From NCBI GenBank assembly GCA_016630955.3, contig CM049992.1, forward strand, positions 806,001 through 870,000: a stretch of DNA of 64,000 bases. The letters are read 5' to 3'. Both the position numbers and the translations under genes were made by a program. The stretch comes from Didymella arachidicola (Eukaryota; Ascomycota; Dothideomycetes; Pleosporales; Didymellaceae). The notes beneath the pieces are model-generated. The model saw nothing but the letters and a program-made list of their open reading frames with translations. It did not search any database and was not told the origin of the DNA. Shown one piece after another: positions 12,140 to 21,300 of this stretch. Numbering within the stretch: the first letter of the stretch is position 1; each line of letters begins with the position of its first letter.

Positions 12140-12823
12140 GCTATGTCATTGGATAGAAGAACAAGTAACAATAGGCCACTCGCCAGAAATTGGGATCTCT
12201 CAATTCCTAGCACATGCGGTAGTCAGATCAACTACTACTTCTCGATGGGTATTATCAACATCATGACTGATGTCTTTCTCATCGCACTGCCGATGCCATA
12301 CCTCTATCGCCTGAATCTGGAGTTGCGCAAAAAGGTGCTTTCGATGTTTTTGCTGAGTATTGGCGTTGGATAAATCTACAACTCCACCAATTATATCGAC
12401 TCTCACTGACGCAGACACAGTACTTGGGTAATCACAATTTATCACCAAACATTACTTCCCGACCTCGATTTCGCCGACATGACATACAGCGGCAGTCTCG
12501 CAACCATCTTGTCAGGTCTCGAACCAGCTGTAGCAATCGCAATAGCGTGCATCCCGCTCCTCCGACCTCTCTACAAGTTCCGAAACTATAGGCATAGCGC
12601 ATCGAATTATACCGAGGATAGTCATGTGTCTGCTAAGAAAGGTAGGATCGGCCGCTTTGACACTCTCAATGACAACTCGTCGGAGATCCAACTGCAACCG
12701 GTCATGCCGGACCATCAAGTTAAAGTATCTGCAATGCTAGATGGACGCAGTGAGCGATACCTGTCTATGGTCAATCCCGGTGGTACCACGATTGATCAGA
12801 AATGGGAGGTGCGATCCGACTGA
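12140..12823 (+). pseudogene. 5'-truncated SAT4/rhodopsin-domain membrane protein relic
   Basis: The coding signal begins abruptly with LARNWDLSIPSTCG and continues with a membrane segment (IINIMTDVFLIALPMPYL). It then follows a degenerate intron-like gap (about 12371-12420) with ITIYHQTLLPDLDFADMTYS and LATILSGLEPAVAIAIACIPLLRP. These match the C-terminal half of fungal SAT4/rhodopsin-type proteins, including the 'LPMP' and 'LEP..AI' blocks. The first four membrane segments are missing and no good 5' splice site lies at the gap, so the locus reads as a truncated relic. The tail 12479-12823 is a continuous frame ending in a hydrophilic region. Confidence 0.6.
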
Positions 12824-12839
12824 GACAGAGATGCTTGTA

Positions 12840-13075
12840 ACGTCCCCCCCTACGTAGCGAGAAACCCGGTGTGCCGAGAAAATGGCCTATTTCTATCCTT
12901 CCCTAAACGCTGTATTAATTTTAGTCGTTTGATAAATTTATTGCTAGATTAGAAAAATAAACCTCTTATGTTGTGCTTAGTTTAAAGGGGACATTGTGTA
13001 CAAAGATCTGCAATCCCTGCGATCTTATTGGTTGTTCTCGGCACACAGGGTTTCTCGCCTTGTCGGGAGGGACGT
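12840..13075. mobile_element. 236-bp MITE with TA target duplication
   Basis: An imperfect terminal inverted repeat of about 40-45 bp bounds the element. The left end begins ACGTCCC and contains GCGAGAAACCC and GTGTGCCGAGAA; the right end carries their reverse complements. Flanking TA dinucleotides lie at 12838-12839 and 13076-13077. There is no internal ORF. Termini starting ACGT with a TA duplication resemble the pogo/Fot1 elements elsewhere in this window, so a pogo-mobilised MITE is the likely identity (inference). Confidence 0.75.
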
Positions 13076-13095
13076 TAACTAGGTACTTTCAGAAT

Positions 13096-14103
13096 CTAGA
13101 AGATCTCCATCACAACATACCACCGAATTGCACTACCTATCAAAAAAGCCCAACTTCCAACCAGCGCCGCTATGGCAGATGACAGCTTATGGTTTCCAAA
13201 CAGAAACAGACCTGCCATCATAAATCCAAAGCCACCAATTGTGTTGAGGAAAGCGCCTTGCCAGTCTGCATTCCACCACTTTGGCTTGTACCATCTTTCC
13301 TGCTCTGAGATAGCCAGCATCGCATTAGCGACCAAGAACAACGCGCCGTGGATGACTTGAGGTCCAAACACAATTGTCGCAAACGACGGCGATTTTTCCG
13401 GGATGAGGTTCGGGAAGTCGACAATGCCAGCAAACATGAAAAACACACCGCCGAACAATACAAGGAGCCCAGCTTGGAAGGCAAGGTTCGTTGTCGTGAG
13501 GTCCCATAGCTTGACCCGGGAAGGGATCCATTTGAATTCTGGCGATCCCAGAAGAGCAGGGCGGTAGGTGACTTTGTTAGTCTCCTTGTTGGTATCGAGG
13601 GTGCCGCGGTCTGCATTCAAGGCACCAAAGGTGTCAAAGATGCCTGCTACGAAGAAGAATATTGACCCAATAAGGACCGTAGTTGGTATTGCGACCGTCT
13701 CGTTGGTCTTGAACTGCAGCTTTTCATCGAGTTGAGGGACAAGATCAAAAAAAGAATTGATGACAAGGTCGAGACTGCCAAATGCAAAGACAACTGCGAC
13801 TAGCCAGATCGGGTCTCGGTATGGAAAGATGGTGTACATCTTTCGTAGACGGGCGCTGAATGAGCCAGGTCCTTCCCAATCGAAATAGGATGGCGAGTAT
13901 GGCTCGTCGTAGATATAGATTTTGTTGCGCTCTAAGTTGCAGTTCTCGCGGTGCTCGAGATGGTTGACGGGCACGAAGTTCCTCAGCTTTTCGCTGTTGG
14001 CAGGTCGCGATTCGAGGTCAGCGACTGTTGGTGGGAGTGGTGGCATCATGCTCATCCTAGTGGCTCGCACATAGGAGGCACGTATCGTTGCAGAGGCGTT
14101 CAT
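13096..14103 (-). CDS. conserved fungal integral membrane protein, six predicted helices
   Basis: Single exon, 335 residues. The first ~95 residues are hydrophilic and include a Pro-rich patch (MMPPLPPTVADLE). Six hydrophobic segments follow: WLVAVVFAFGSLDLVINSFF near 100, VLIGSIFFFVAGIFDTFGAL near 143, FQAGLLVLFGGVFFMFAGIV near 207, IVFGPQVIHGALFLVANAML near 242, LNTIGGFGFMMAGLFLFG near 281, and IAALVGSWAFLIGSAIRWYV near 310. I do not recognise a catalytic or transport motif, so no function is assigned. The start at 14103 is the first ATG of an open frame and is not otherwise supported. The MITE ends 20 bases beyond its stop codon. Confidence 0.75.
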   Translation of the reverse strand: MNASATIRASYVRATRMSMMPPLPPTVADLESRPANSEKLRNFVPVNHLEHRENCNLERNKIYIYDEPYSPSYFDWEGPGSFSARLRKMYTIFPYRDPIWLVAVVFAFGSLDLVINSFFDLVPQLDEKLQFKTNETVAIPTTVLIGSIFFFVAGIFDTFGALNADRGTLDTNKETNKVTYRPALLGSPEFKWIPSRVKLWDLTTTNLAFQAGLLVLFGGVFFMFAGIVDFPNLIPEKSPSFATIVFGPQVIHGALFLVANAMLAISEQERWYKPKWWNADWQGAFLNTIGGFGFMMAGLFLFGNHKLSSAIAALVGSWAFLIGSAIRWYVVMEIF

Positions 14104-15133
14104 ATCGTAAGTCGTGAATTAGGATTATTAACGCTGGAAAGAATATAGCAAAGGGAAATGAATTTCGTAATGATTGCGCGTGATCGGACAGCCTCGTCCA
14201 GCAAGGCGGCGTGAGCAGCAGCTTTGATCTGCCTTCCTTGCACTCCACGCACACCACTATACATATACTTCTCACACGAAACCATGTTGTGATCATGTAC
14301 AAGGTCATGCTAAGTGCTGTCAGCTCGCCCACCGTGTGGGTCCCGTGACTGGAGATGTCTGACCCACGAGCTTCGTCATGGTCTCGTCCAATACAGTGTC
14401 TTGTTCTGAGAGACCAAGCTCACGCAAGCTCTTCACACGTTGTGCTTGACTAAGGATAGAGTTGCGGGTGGGCACGGAGCGCACATTGCATGTGAAAAGC
14501 ATCCGGCCAGATCTGCACAGCCGCTTGCGATGTTTCACGGATGCTCTGTTCCCAGAGATGATGTGGTGTCTGAATGGTTTGGGAGTTCCTGATCGGCATA
14601 AGGGACGCTGTGTGTGCGCAATGCGTCGTAAGCGACACTCGTTCAGCTGTTGACACGTGAACATGACGCTGGTCCCCTATCGCGACAGCTAGGCGGTCTG
14701 ACGTTGTGTATATTCCAAAAAGGATGTTGAGCAGTGCGATTCGTAAACAAACGAGGAGGCGCAGCTGGCCCACATGACGCGATTGGATGCGGCTTTCAGA
14801 TTCTAGGAGTCACCGCGTGCGGGCCGAAGATCTTGAAACACCACCATTCCAGGGTTGTTTCATGACCCCTTGCTCACCAACACCGCAACAACAGTTGCCG
14901 GTCGTCGCACTGGGAAGTTCCACGACGGTAGTATAAAGAGAATACCGGTACCGTCTGACGGTTTGCATTAGGAACACAATGGTCAGTAGCAGAAAGAAGG
15001 GGTGGAAACTTTGGGAAGGCGACGAGCGCTGGAGATTGCGTTGATCACGTTTCATTGCAACTGTTGACGACCACTTGAATGGATGAGGCAGTAAGCGGTG
15101 CACAGTGTTGTTTGTTGCATGGATTCTCTATAT
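14104..15133. other. 1-kb intergenic region, no gene recognised
   Basis: Lies between the membrane protein start and the tannase 3' end. Only unsupported short ORFs were seen. Confidence 0.5.
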
Positions 15134-16891
15134 TCAACCGATGCTCAGTCCAAGCCCCAGCCCCTCAAAGCGATCTGCAATACTGCCCAAGAGGTTTCCT
15201 ATACGCTCACTGGCTTGGTTTTGTAGCATGGCATCCGGCCTTTCTGTTCCCCCAATACAGCTCCAGCTTGAGGCTCTATTCGTGTCTCCAAGCCCCATGT
15301 ATTTGGATTTGCCTGGGTAAGCACATAGGTCTCGGGACACAGCTTCGCCTCCCACGTTTGTTGTTTTGGCTGCAAGGATCTCCGGTTCCTCGCCATTCTC
15401 AACCCAATCGATCAGCGTCGATAAAGCAGAGTACGGAACGGGTCCGTTACCGCGACCGCAGTGCTCAACACCAGGCGCAAGAAATAATCGATAGAATTGA
15501 TCGACTTCATGGGCACCTCCCATGACACCCTCCACCCTCTTGCGGTAGTCGACAGTGTTCTTATACGGGATGACTCTATCATCGATGCCGTGCCACGTAA
15601 GTAGCTTAGTCCCGGAAGCCTTCAGAAGCGTCAAGTCAGGATCAGCAGTGTTGAGCAGACCACCTAGCTCATAGTTGGCCTGTGCCCAGTGACCAAAGTA
15701 CGAGGTAATGTCGAGCTGATCCAACCTGGCAGAAGGGTTCCTCAGTACCACGTTCTTCAACCAGCTCTGAGTGATGCCGAAAGGCTTCTGTGACCTTGTG
15801 CCGTCTCCAGCAATGTCAATGTCTGCCAGGTCTTCGAAGTGAACACCCGGACTGAGCCCGTGAAAGATTGGCCCCCATGGTACTTGTTTTGGTCCCTTGA
15901 GTATGTGATCTACTACAGTGGCCATCTGAAGCGTAATATCGACGTGCTTCCCGTCACACTCAATCTCGTCTCCTACAACCACGAACGGATCAAACCTGCA
16001 CTTGTCAGGATCTTCGAGCATGCTGTCGCGTACACCATCTAGCATGTCACACTGATCAATAGCCCTTCGTCGAAAGTACTCAAACTCGCAGTTGGATAAG
16101 AACGAGTCTTGCTGCTGCATGACCAGCTGAGGCCAGAAGGCTCCAGTGACGATGTTGACGAAGTTGATTGCAGGTGCCACCGCAAGAATTCCGTCCAAGA
16201 GATGCGGGTATTTCTGGGCAATCATGTAGCCTTGTCTTCCACCAGTAGAGCAGCCATTCCAGTATGAATGATGTGGTGCTTTGCCAAAGTAGAGTTCCGT
16301 GATAGCCTTGCCAACATTGATCTGATCGACTAGACTGCGCGATGCGAAGTTGTGAAGCAGGTTCCAGTCGAGAGTGCCATGGGTACTGTTATTCAATACC
16401 CAGCTTGCATCTTTGACTCGTGTATTGTCATCGCTACCGGACCCTCCGTTGGTCGATGTAGCCGCCCAGCCATCTTTAACAGCTTGCCCAAGATGGGCAC
16501 CAAACATACCCGTTTCGAATCCAGCACCTCCCGTAGCTTGGAATCGTCCGTTCCACTCATCATGGGCCAAAGGAAGCCATGCTTCGATTAGAACCCTGTC
16601 ATTGGTACCTCGATGTGTGATATTCGTCTTCACTTGGCAGAAACTAAGCCCACTCAAAGCAGGCTGCATGTGTGTGCCCTGGATGCTCGTGAAGTTGTGC
16701 TGTAGCGTCGCTGAGACGGAAATTATTTCGATGTCTAATCTGAAAACATGGTCCTGCAGCCCTTTCAGGAAGACTGATGGGCTGCATTGAGGTGTTGATG
16801 GCGCTGACTGGTCTGGTGCTGACGCATCTTCTACCGCGATCGAGGTCCCCACAGTCGATGCGAGCAAGACCAGGCTGCATTTGAAGTGCAT
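15134..16891 (-). CDS. secreted tannase / feruloyl esterase
   Basis: Single exon, 585 residues. The signal peptide is MHFKCSLVLLASTVGTSIAV. The catalytic serine lies in GCSTGGRQGYM near residue 213, the Asp in GIDDRVIPY near 435, and the His in GVEHCGRGNGP near 475. A Cys directly before the Ser and one directly after the His form the family's hallmark CS-D-HC arrangement, with a disulfide joining the two ends of the triad. Family role: hydrolysis of ester bonds in gallotannins or feruloylated plant polymers outside the cell; sequence alone does not separate the two. The frame is intact. A large transposon insertion begins 209 bases upstream of the ATG, inside what should be the promoter, so expression may be altered (inference). 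Confidence 0.92.
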   Translation of the reverse strand: MHFKCSLVLLASTVGTSIAVEDASAPDQSAPSTPQCSPSVFLKGLQDHVFRLDIEIISVSATLQHNFTSIQGTHMQPALSGLSFCQVKTNITHRGTNDRVLIEAWLPLAHDEWNGRFQATGGAGFETGMFGAHLGQAVKDGWAATSTNGGSGSDDNTRVKDASWVLNNSTHGTLDWNLLHNFASRSLVDQINVGKAITELYFGKAPHHSYWNGCSTGGRQGYMIAQKYPHLLDGILAVAPAINFVNIVTGAFWPQLVMQQQDSFLSNCEFEYFRRRAIDQCDMLDGVRDSMLEDPDKCRFDPFVVVGDEIECDGKHVDITLQMATVVDHILKGPKQVPWGPIFHGLSPGVHFEDLADIDIAGDGTRSQKPFGITQSWLKNVVLRNPSARLDQLDITSYFGHWAQANYELGGLLNTADPDLTLLKASGTKLLTWHGIDDRVIPYKNTVDYRKRVEGVMGGAHEVDQFYRLFLAPGVEHCGRGNGPVPYSALSTLIDWVENGEEPEILAAKTTNVGGEAVSRDLCAYPGKSKYMGLGDTNRASSWSCIGGTERPDAMLQNQASERIGNLLGSIADRFEGLGLGLSIG

Positions 16892-17090
16892 AATGTGTGT
16901 GAAAGTAGCGATTCGGCTATGTCAGAAGAAGCTATAAAAACATTGCGCTACTGGCTTCGGTTCGCGAGGTTGAAGTTCCGAGGTGTGAGGCTTGGCAAAT
17001 TAACCCCACACGGTGCGCGCAACAACCGAGCGTTCAGCCCAGCCCCTCGTTCGGTGACCGAGAACTCATGTCACCCGTTAATTATGGGTT

Positions 17091-17099
17091 GTTCTCGAA
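17091..17099. repeat. left 9-bp target-site duplication of the MULE
   Basis: GTTCTCGAA directly precedes the left terminal inverted repeat. The same 9 bases follow the right terminal repeat at 32418-32426. A 9-bp duplication is characteristic of Mutator-like elements. Confidence 0.9.
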
Positions 17100-17148
17100 G
17101 GCTGGCGTGATTTGTCCCCCCGTTTTTGAGATTTGTCCCCCGCGCTAG
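17100..17148 (+). repeat. left TIR of the MULE
   Basis: 49 bp beginning GGCTGGCGTG, with two copies of GATTTGTCCCCC, ending GCGCTAG. It matches the reverse complement of the right end except for one missing 18-bp repeat unit. Confidence 0.88.
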
Positions 17149-17168
17149 CCAAATCATCACTAGCGTTA

Positions 17169-18093
17169 AGCTCGGCCATATACTTTCCGGCCACCCCACC
17201 CAAAGCAGCCATATAGTATTGAGTCGTGATTAACGTCAACAACAACGCTTATAATTGCCATTCAGTACACATAGAAACAAGTGAGCGTGCTGCTGCTGCT
17301 TCTGCTGCTTTTTCAGCCTCTCTCTCAGGCATTTTGCGTGCCTGTTCTGCCTCCAGAGCTGCTGCGCGATCGATAGCAGCCTGTATACTCTCTATGCGAC
17401 TGAATCGCTCATTTGGGTTGACAACAACGCGCTTTCGTACACGGGCTCTCATATGGGTATCCAATTGATACTTGAGTCGTTGATTCTCACTCTCCAGCTT
17501 AGCTGCTCTTGTATTTGCCTCTGCAATAGCCTTGCCTGCTTTGCTTAGCACTAATCGGGTGCTTCGTGAGAGAGATTCTGACAACAACAGCTGTTGTTGG
17601 GCTCTATATAGAGCCTGTGAGCTGTGTGGCTGCTGAATATGGCCTCTGAGGCCTCTGTTGAAGCCTGATTATCTAGAGGAGTGACTGGGCGATTGTTTAC
17701 TTGAGAGGAGTTCAATACGAGCGTTGGATTGTATGGATAGAGTCCAGAAGCTCGCCAGCCAGCTCATATTACACGATCAGATAGAGCTTCTTCCCTTGCC
17801 TTGTTATATGATATAACAAAGCGCTCTTTCTTGACAGGTGCGGCGTCATCAAGAGCAGAGAGCGCACGGATCTCATCTCGATATCGCGTCTTCAAAACAG
17901 AGAAAGGAGCAAGATCTAGTGGCTGAAGCAGGTGTGACGCGTGTGCTGGGAGGTATAATAGATGTATCCGATTCTGCTTACAAAGCCACATGAAGTCAAC
18001 AGGTACATGGGAGCCGTGGCCGTCAAGAATGAGGAGACGATATCCACCGTCTGATGGGGAAGTATATGGTATAAAAAGACGCCGTAACCATTC
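17169..18093 (-). pseudogene. C-terminal half of a pogo/Fot1-like transposase, split by copia insertion and inversion
   Basis: Read on the minus strand from 18093, the frame starts EWLRRLF and continues through LLILDGHGSHV (second catalytic Asp) and ASHLLQPLDLAPF (third Asp), then a tail with a coiled-coil-like stretch ending near 17249. One in-frame TGA at 17764-17766 sits where a Trp is plausible (TGG to TGA); downstream of it the frame continues with WRASGLYPYN. The element's own terminal repeat begins at 17169 (AGCTCGGCC) after a TA. The N-terminal half of the same gene lies at 23942-24693 on the opposite strand; see the inversion finding. Confidence 0.85.
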
Positions 18094-18215
18094 TGTGTGC
18101 GGGCAGAGGCCAGGCGTAGAAAAGAGGGACTAGGTTGTTTTCTATCTAATGAGGGGAAGAGGGAATATACACCCTACAGATGATTATGTAACAGAGCACG
18201 TGATGCTGGCTAACA
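18094..18215 (-). repeat. 3' LTR of copia copy A
   Basis: 122 bp, TG..CA in element orientation. It carries the variant AGATAGAAAAC, the same as the 5' LTR of copy B and unlike the other LTR of this same element. Confidence 0.93.
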
Positions 18216-18311
18216 CACCCCCCCAGCTTGAGTGAATAGCAAGAAACGAAAGCTGTAAATGAGCGTCTTGCGTCTCCAAAGCTAGACGTCTTACTCTGTA
18301 GGACCCTCTGT

Positions 18312-21300
18312 TTACAGACCTGAATCTGATCTGTCTCGCAGTTTGGATGATAGATCGCTTAGTCCTAGCTGGCGTACAAAGTTGGCGTGTCTCTGACGAC
18401 TAAGGATCTTCGTAAGGCCATCAGCTGGCATCTCTGCAGTAGCCTTCCAATCTACCTGCAGTCTGCCCTCTGCTACCTCCTGGCGTACCCATTGATGGTG
18501 TACGTCTACATGCTTCAGCTTCGTCTGAAGCTTGTCAGCTGTCTTTGTTGCGATTAAGACAGTTTGCTGGTTATCACACCACAGTGCTGGTGTCAACTCT
18601 GGGTCAAACTGGATCGCTTTAAAGAAGCGCTGCCACCACTCCATCTCTGATCCGGCTGTTGATAGAGAGAGTAGCTCGGCCTCTGTAGTCGATTTCGTGA
18701 CTGATCGTTGGACTGTCGCCTTCCAATCAACAGGCAGTCCATACAGCTTGAAGATATAGCCTTGAGAGCTGCGTCGCGTCTCTGGCTCGTCGGCAAAAGC
18801 AGCATCTGATGCACCATAGAAGAGAGGCTCATGCTCGTGCTCTTGCTGGGATAGCATTGTGATGCTCGTTATGCCTTGCTGCTTATCTGCGGACGCTCGA
18901 ATAGCCAAGTGTTTCGTGCCTATCAGGTACCTCCATACATGGCAAGCTGCGTACATATGCTTCTGCCCGGGATTCTGCAGATGACGTGCAAGTACTGAGT
19001 GTGCTCTCGCGACGTCTGGTCGTGTCGAAGTCGAAATGTAAGCCAGTGAGCCGACTAGCCGCTGGTACCTTTGAGTTCGCGCAGCACTTGGTTCCTCTGT
19101 TGATGGCAAAAGGGCATTGTCCCTTAGGGGAACATCTGGACATCTTACGCTTGACTTCAGGTCAAACTTTGCTGCAATCTTATTGATGAATGAGTCTTGA
19201 GTCAGGTAGATAGAGCGACTGAGCTCCTCGCGGATTACGCGGATACCAAGGAACCACTTCAGCTCGCCTAATTCACGGATCTCGTACGTTGTAAGCAGCT
19301 GCTGCTTGAACGTCTGGTAATAGCCCCTGTTGAGCGGGTGAACAAGAACGACAATATCGTCCACGTAGAAAAATACGATCAAGTGATCATTCGTGTATAA
19401 GCATGGCACTCCTGGCACTGGCTCTAGGCTAAGCTTCTTCAAGGTCGATGATAGCTCCTGGTACCAGAGCAATGGAGCTTCTTTGAGGCCATAGAGAGCG
19501 CGCTGTAGTTCAAGTAGCTCTCCAAGCTCGTCTGTAAATCCTTCTGGCGTACGGCAGTACATTTTGCGTGGCAATCTCGCGTTGAGAAAAGCATTCATGG
19601 CGTCAAACTGAAACATCTGTAGGTCGAATGCTGCTGCTAACGCGATGAGGGCTCGAAAGACTTTAATTGCTAGCGTTGCCGCGTAGGTGTCTCCCCAAGC
19701 CTCTTGCATGTCTCCTCGTACGCATATACGCGCTTTGAACTTGTATAGGTATCCATCTTCGTCAAATTTGTACGTGAATACCCACATCAAGGGTAGAACC
19801 TCAGCATCTGCTGTCGCTGCAGTTGCCTCTGTCTGATTGAAGCAGTCTTTTGCCCAGCAGCTATCAAGCTCAGCTCGTGCTGCCTGTGCAAACTCAGCGC
19901 CAAATGGATGATTGTTCAGATCCTTCCATCGCTTTGGTGGATCCGGCAATTGGTCGCGATGTAATCGTAGCTTTGGCATTTCTCCTGTGAGCTTTGATGG
20001 GGCTGTCGGGTTCATTGCTACTGCAAATGCTCTATAGTACGTAGCTAGAGCATGATCTGGTGGCTTCCTGGTTCTTTTACCCGTAATGATGTTGCTGCTC
20101 ACGATTGATGGGTCTGCCATCTTTGGAGCGTTGTTCTGTCGACGATCTGGTACGTAGTCCTCGGTATTGCTCCATCCTTTTGCCCATGTTGATGGCTGCT
20201 TTCGTGGACGGTCTCGCTTGCTCGTCACAGCTGGCCGTAGTGGTCCGTCTCCGCTGCTTTTGGCTGTAGATCTATCATCTTCGTGATGCGTCTGCGGCTC
20301 ATCAAGCAGTTGATCTTGAATCTGTTCCCCAGTGTCTTGATCTTCAGCGCCTTGCTGATCTTCCACACTGATCTGTTCTGCCGGCTCGGAAGCTCGGTCT
20401 AGATCTCTGTCATTGCCTGTCCACTCCTGAGGTGGTACAGTACCGCGATCTGACGGTTCTGGTGTGGGCAGAAAGCTCTGATCCTTAGAAAGCTGCTGAC
20501 GTTGTTGTAGCTCAGTTACTACTTCCTGATCTGCCTCTGCCTCCGCTGTATGCAGTATATTGAGGATCTCAATCTCTTCTTGCATAATATCTTCTTTCTC
20601 AGCCTTCTCATGGTCGTTGTAGAGGCTGCTTCTCTGGAATATCACATCTCTCACACGTATCACCTGGTTCTTTTTCGGCAGCCAGATGCGAAAGATGTTT
20701 GATGAGTCATACCCTACAAGGTATCCAACGAATGTACGAGACTCTAGCTTATCTGCCTTCTTCAGCTTTTTGTTAAGCGTGTACGCTTTGCACCCAATCT
20801 GGGAGAAGTGCGCGACTGAAGGCTGCTTGCCGTGAACGAGTTCGTACGGCGTCTTCCAATCAATAGATCTCGTAGGCGTTACATTCGTGATCTTTGTCGC
20901 CGTGATCGCTAGCTCATTTGATAGAGACTTCGGTAGACCTGCCTTAATGCGGAGCGATCTTGCTTTCGTAATGATGATGTTTCCGGCTTGTTCTGCAGCT
21001 CCAAGCTGCTCAGGCGTGTCAGGAGCACGCAGCTCAATCTTGAGGCCTGCTTGCCTCGCGATTCTGTAGAGTTCGAGGCCATAGCCACGATCCCCATCGA
21101 CTTTGAGCACAATGAATGTGTACCCGTATTGTCGCTCAATCTTGTGTAGCAGCGCCTTGAGAGCTGCTATCACTACTGGTAGTGACTTGTTCGCAAGAGT
21201 CACTGCTTCGTGCCACTTTGAGTACTCGCATACTGCATGCAGCAGGTAGCGATCTCCATTGTAGCATGTTTCTCCAGTCGGTATGAGCTGTACAAGATCA

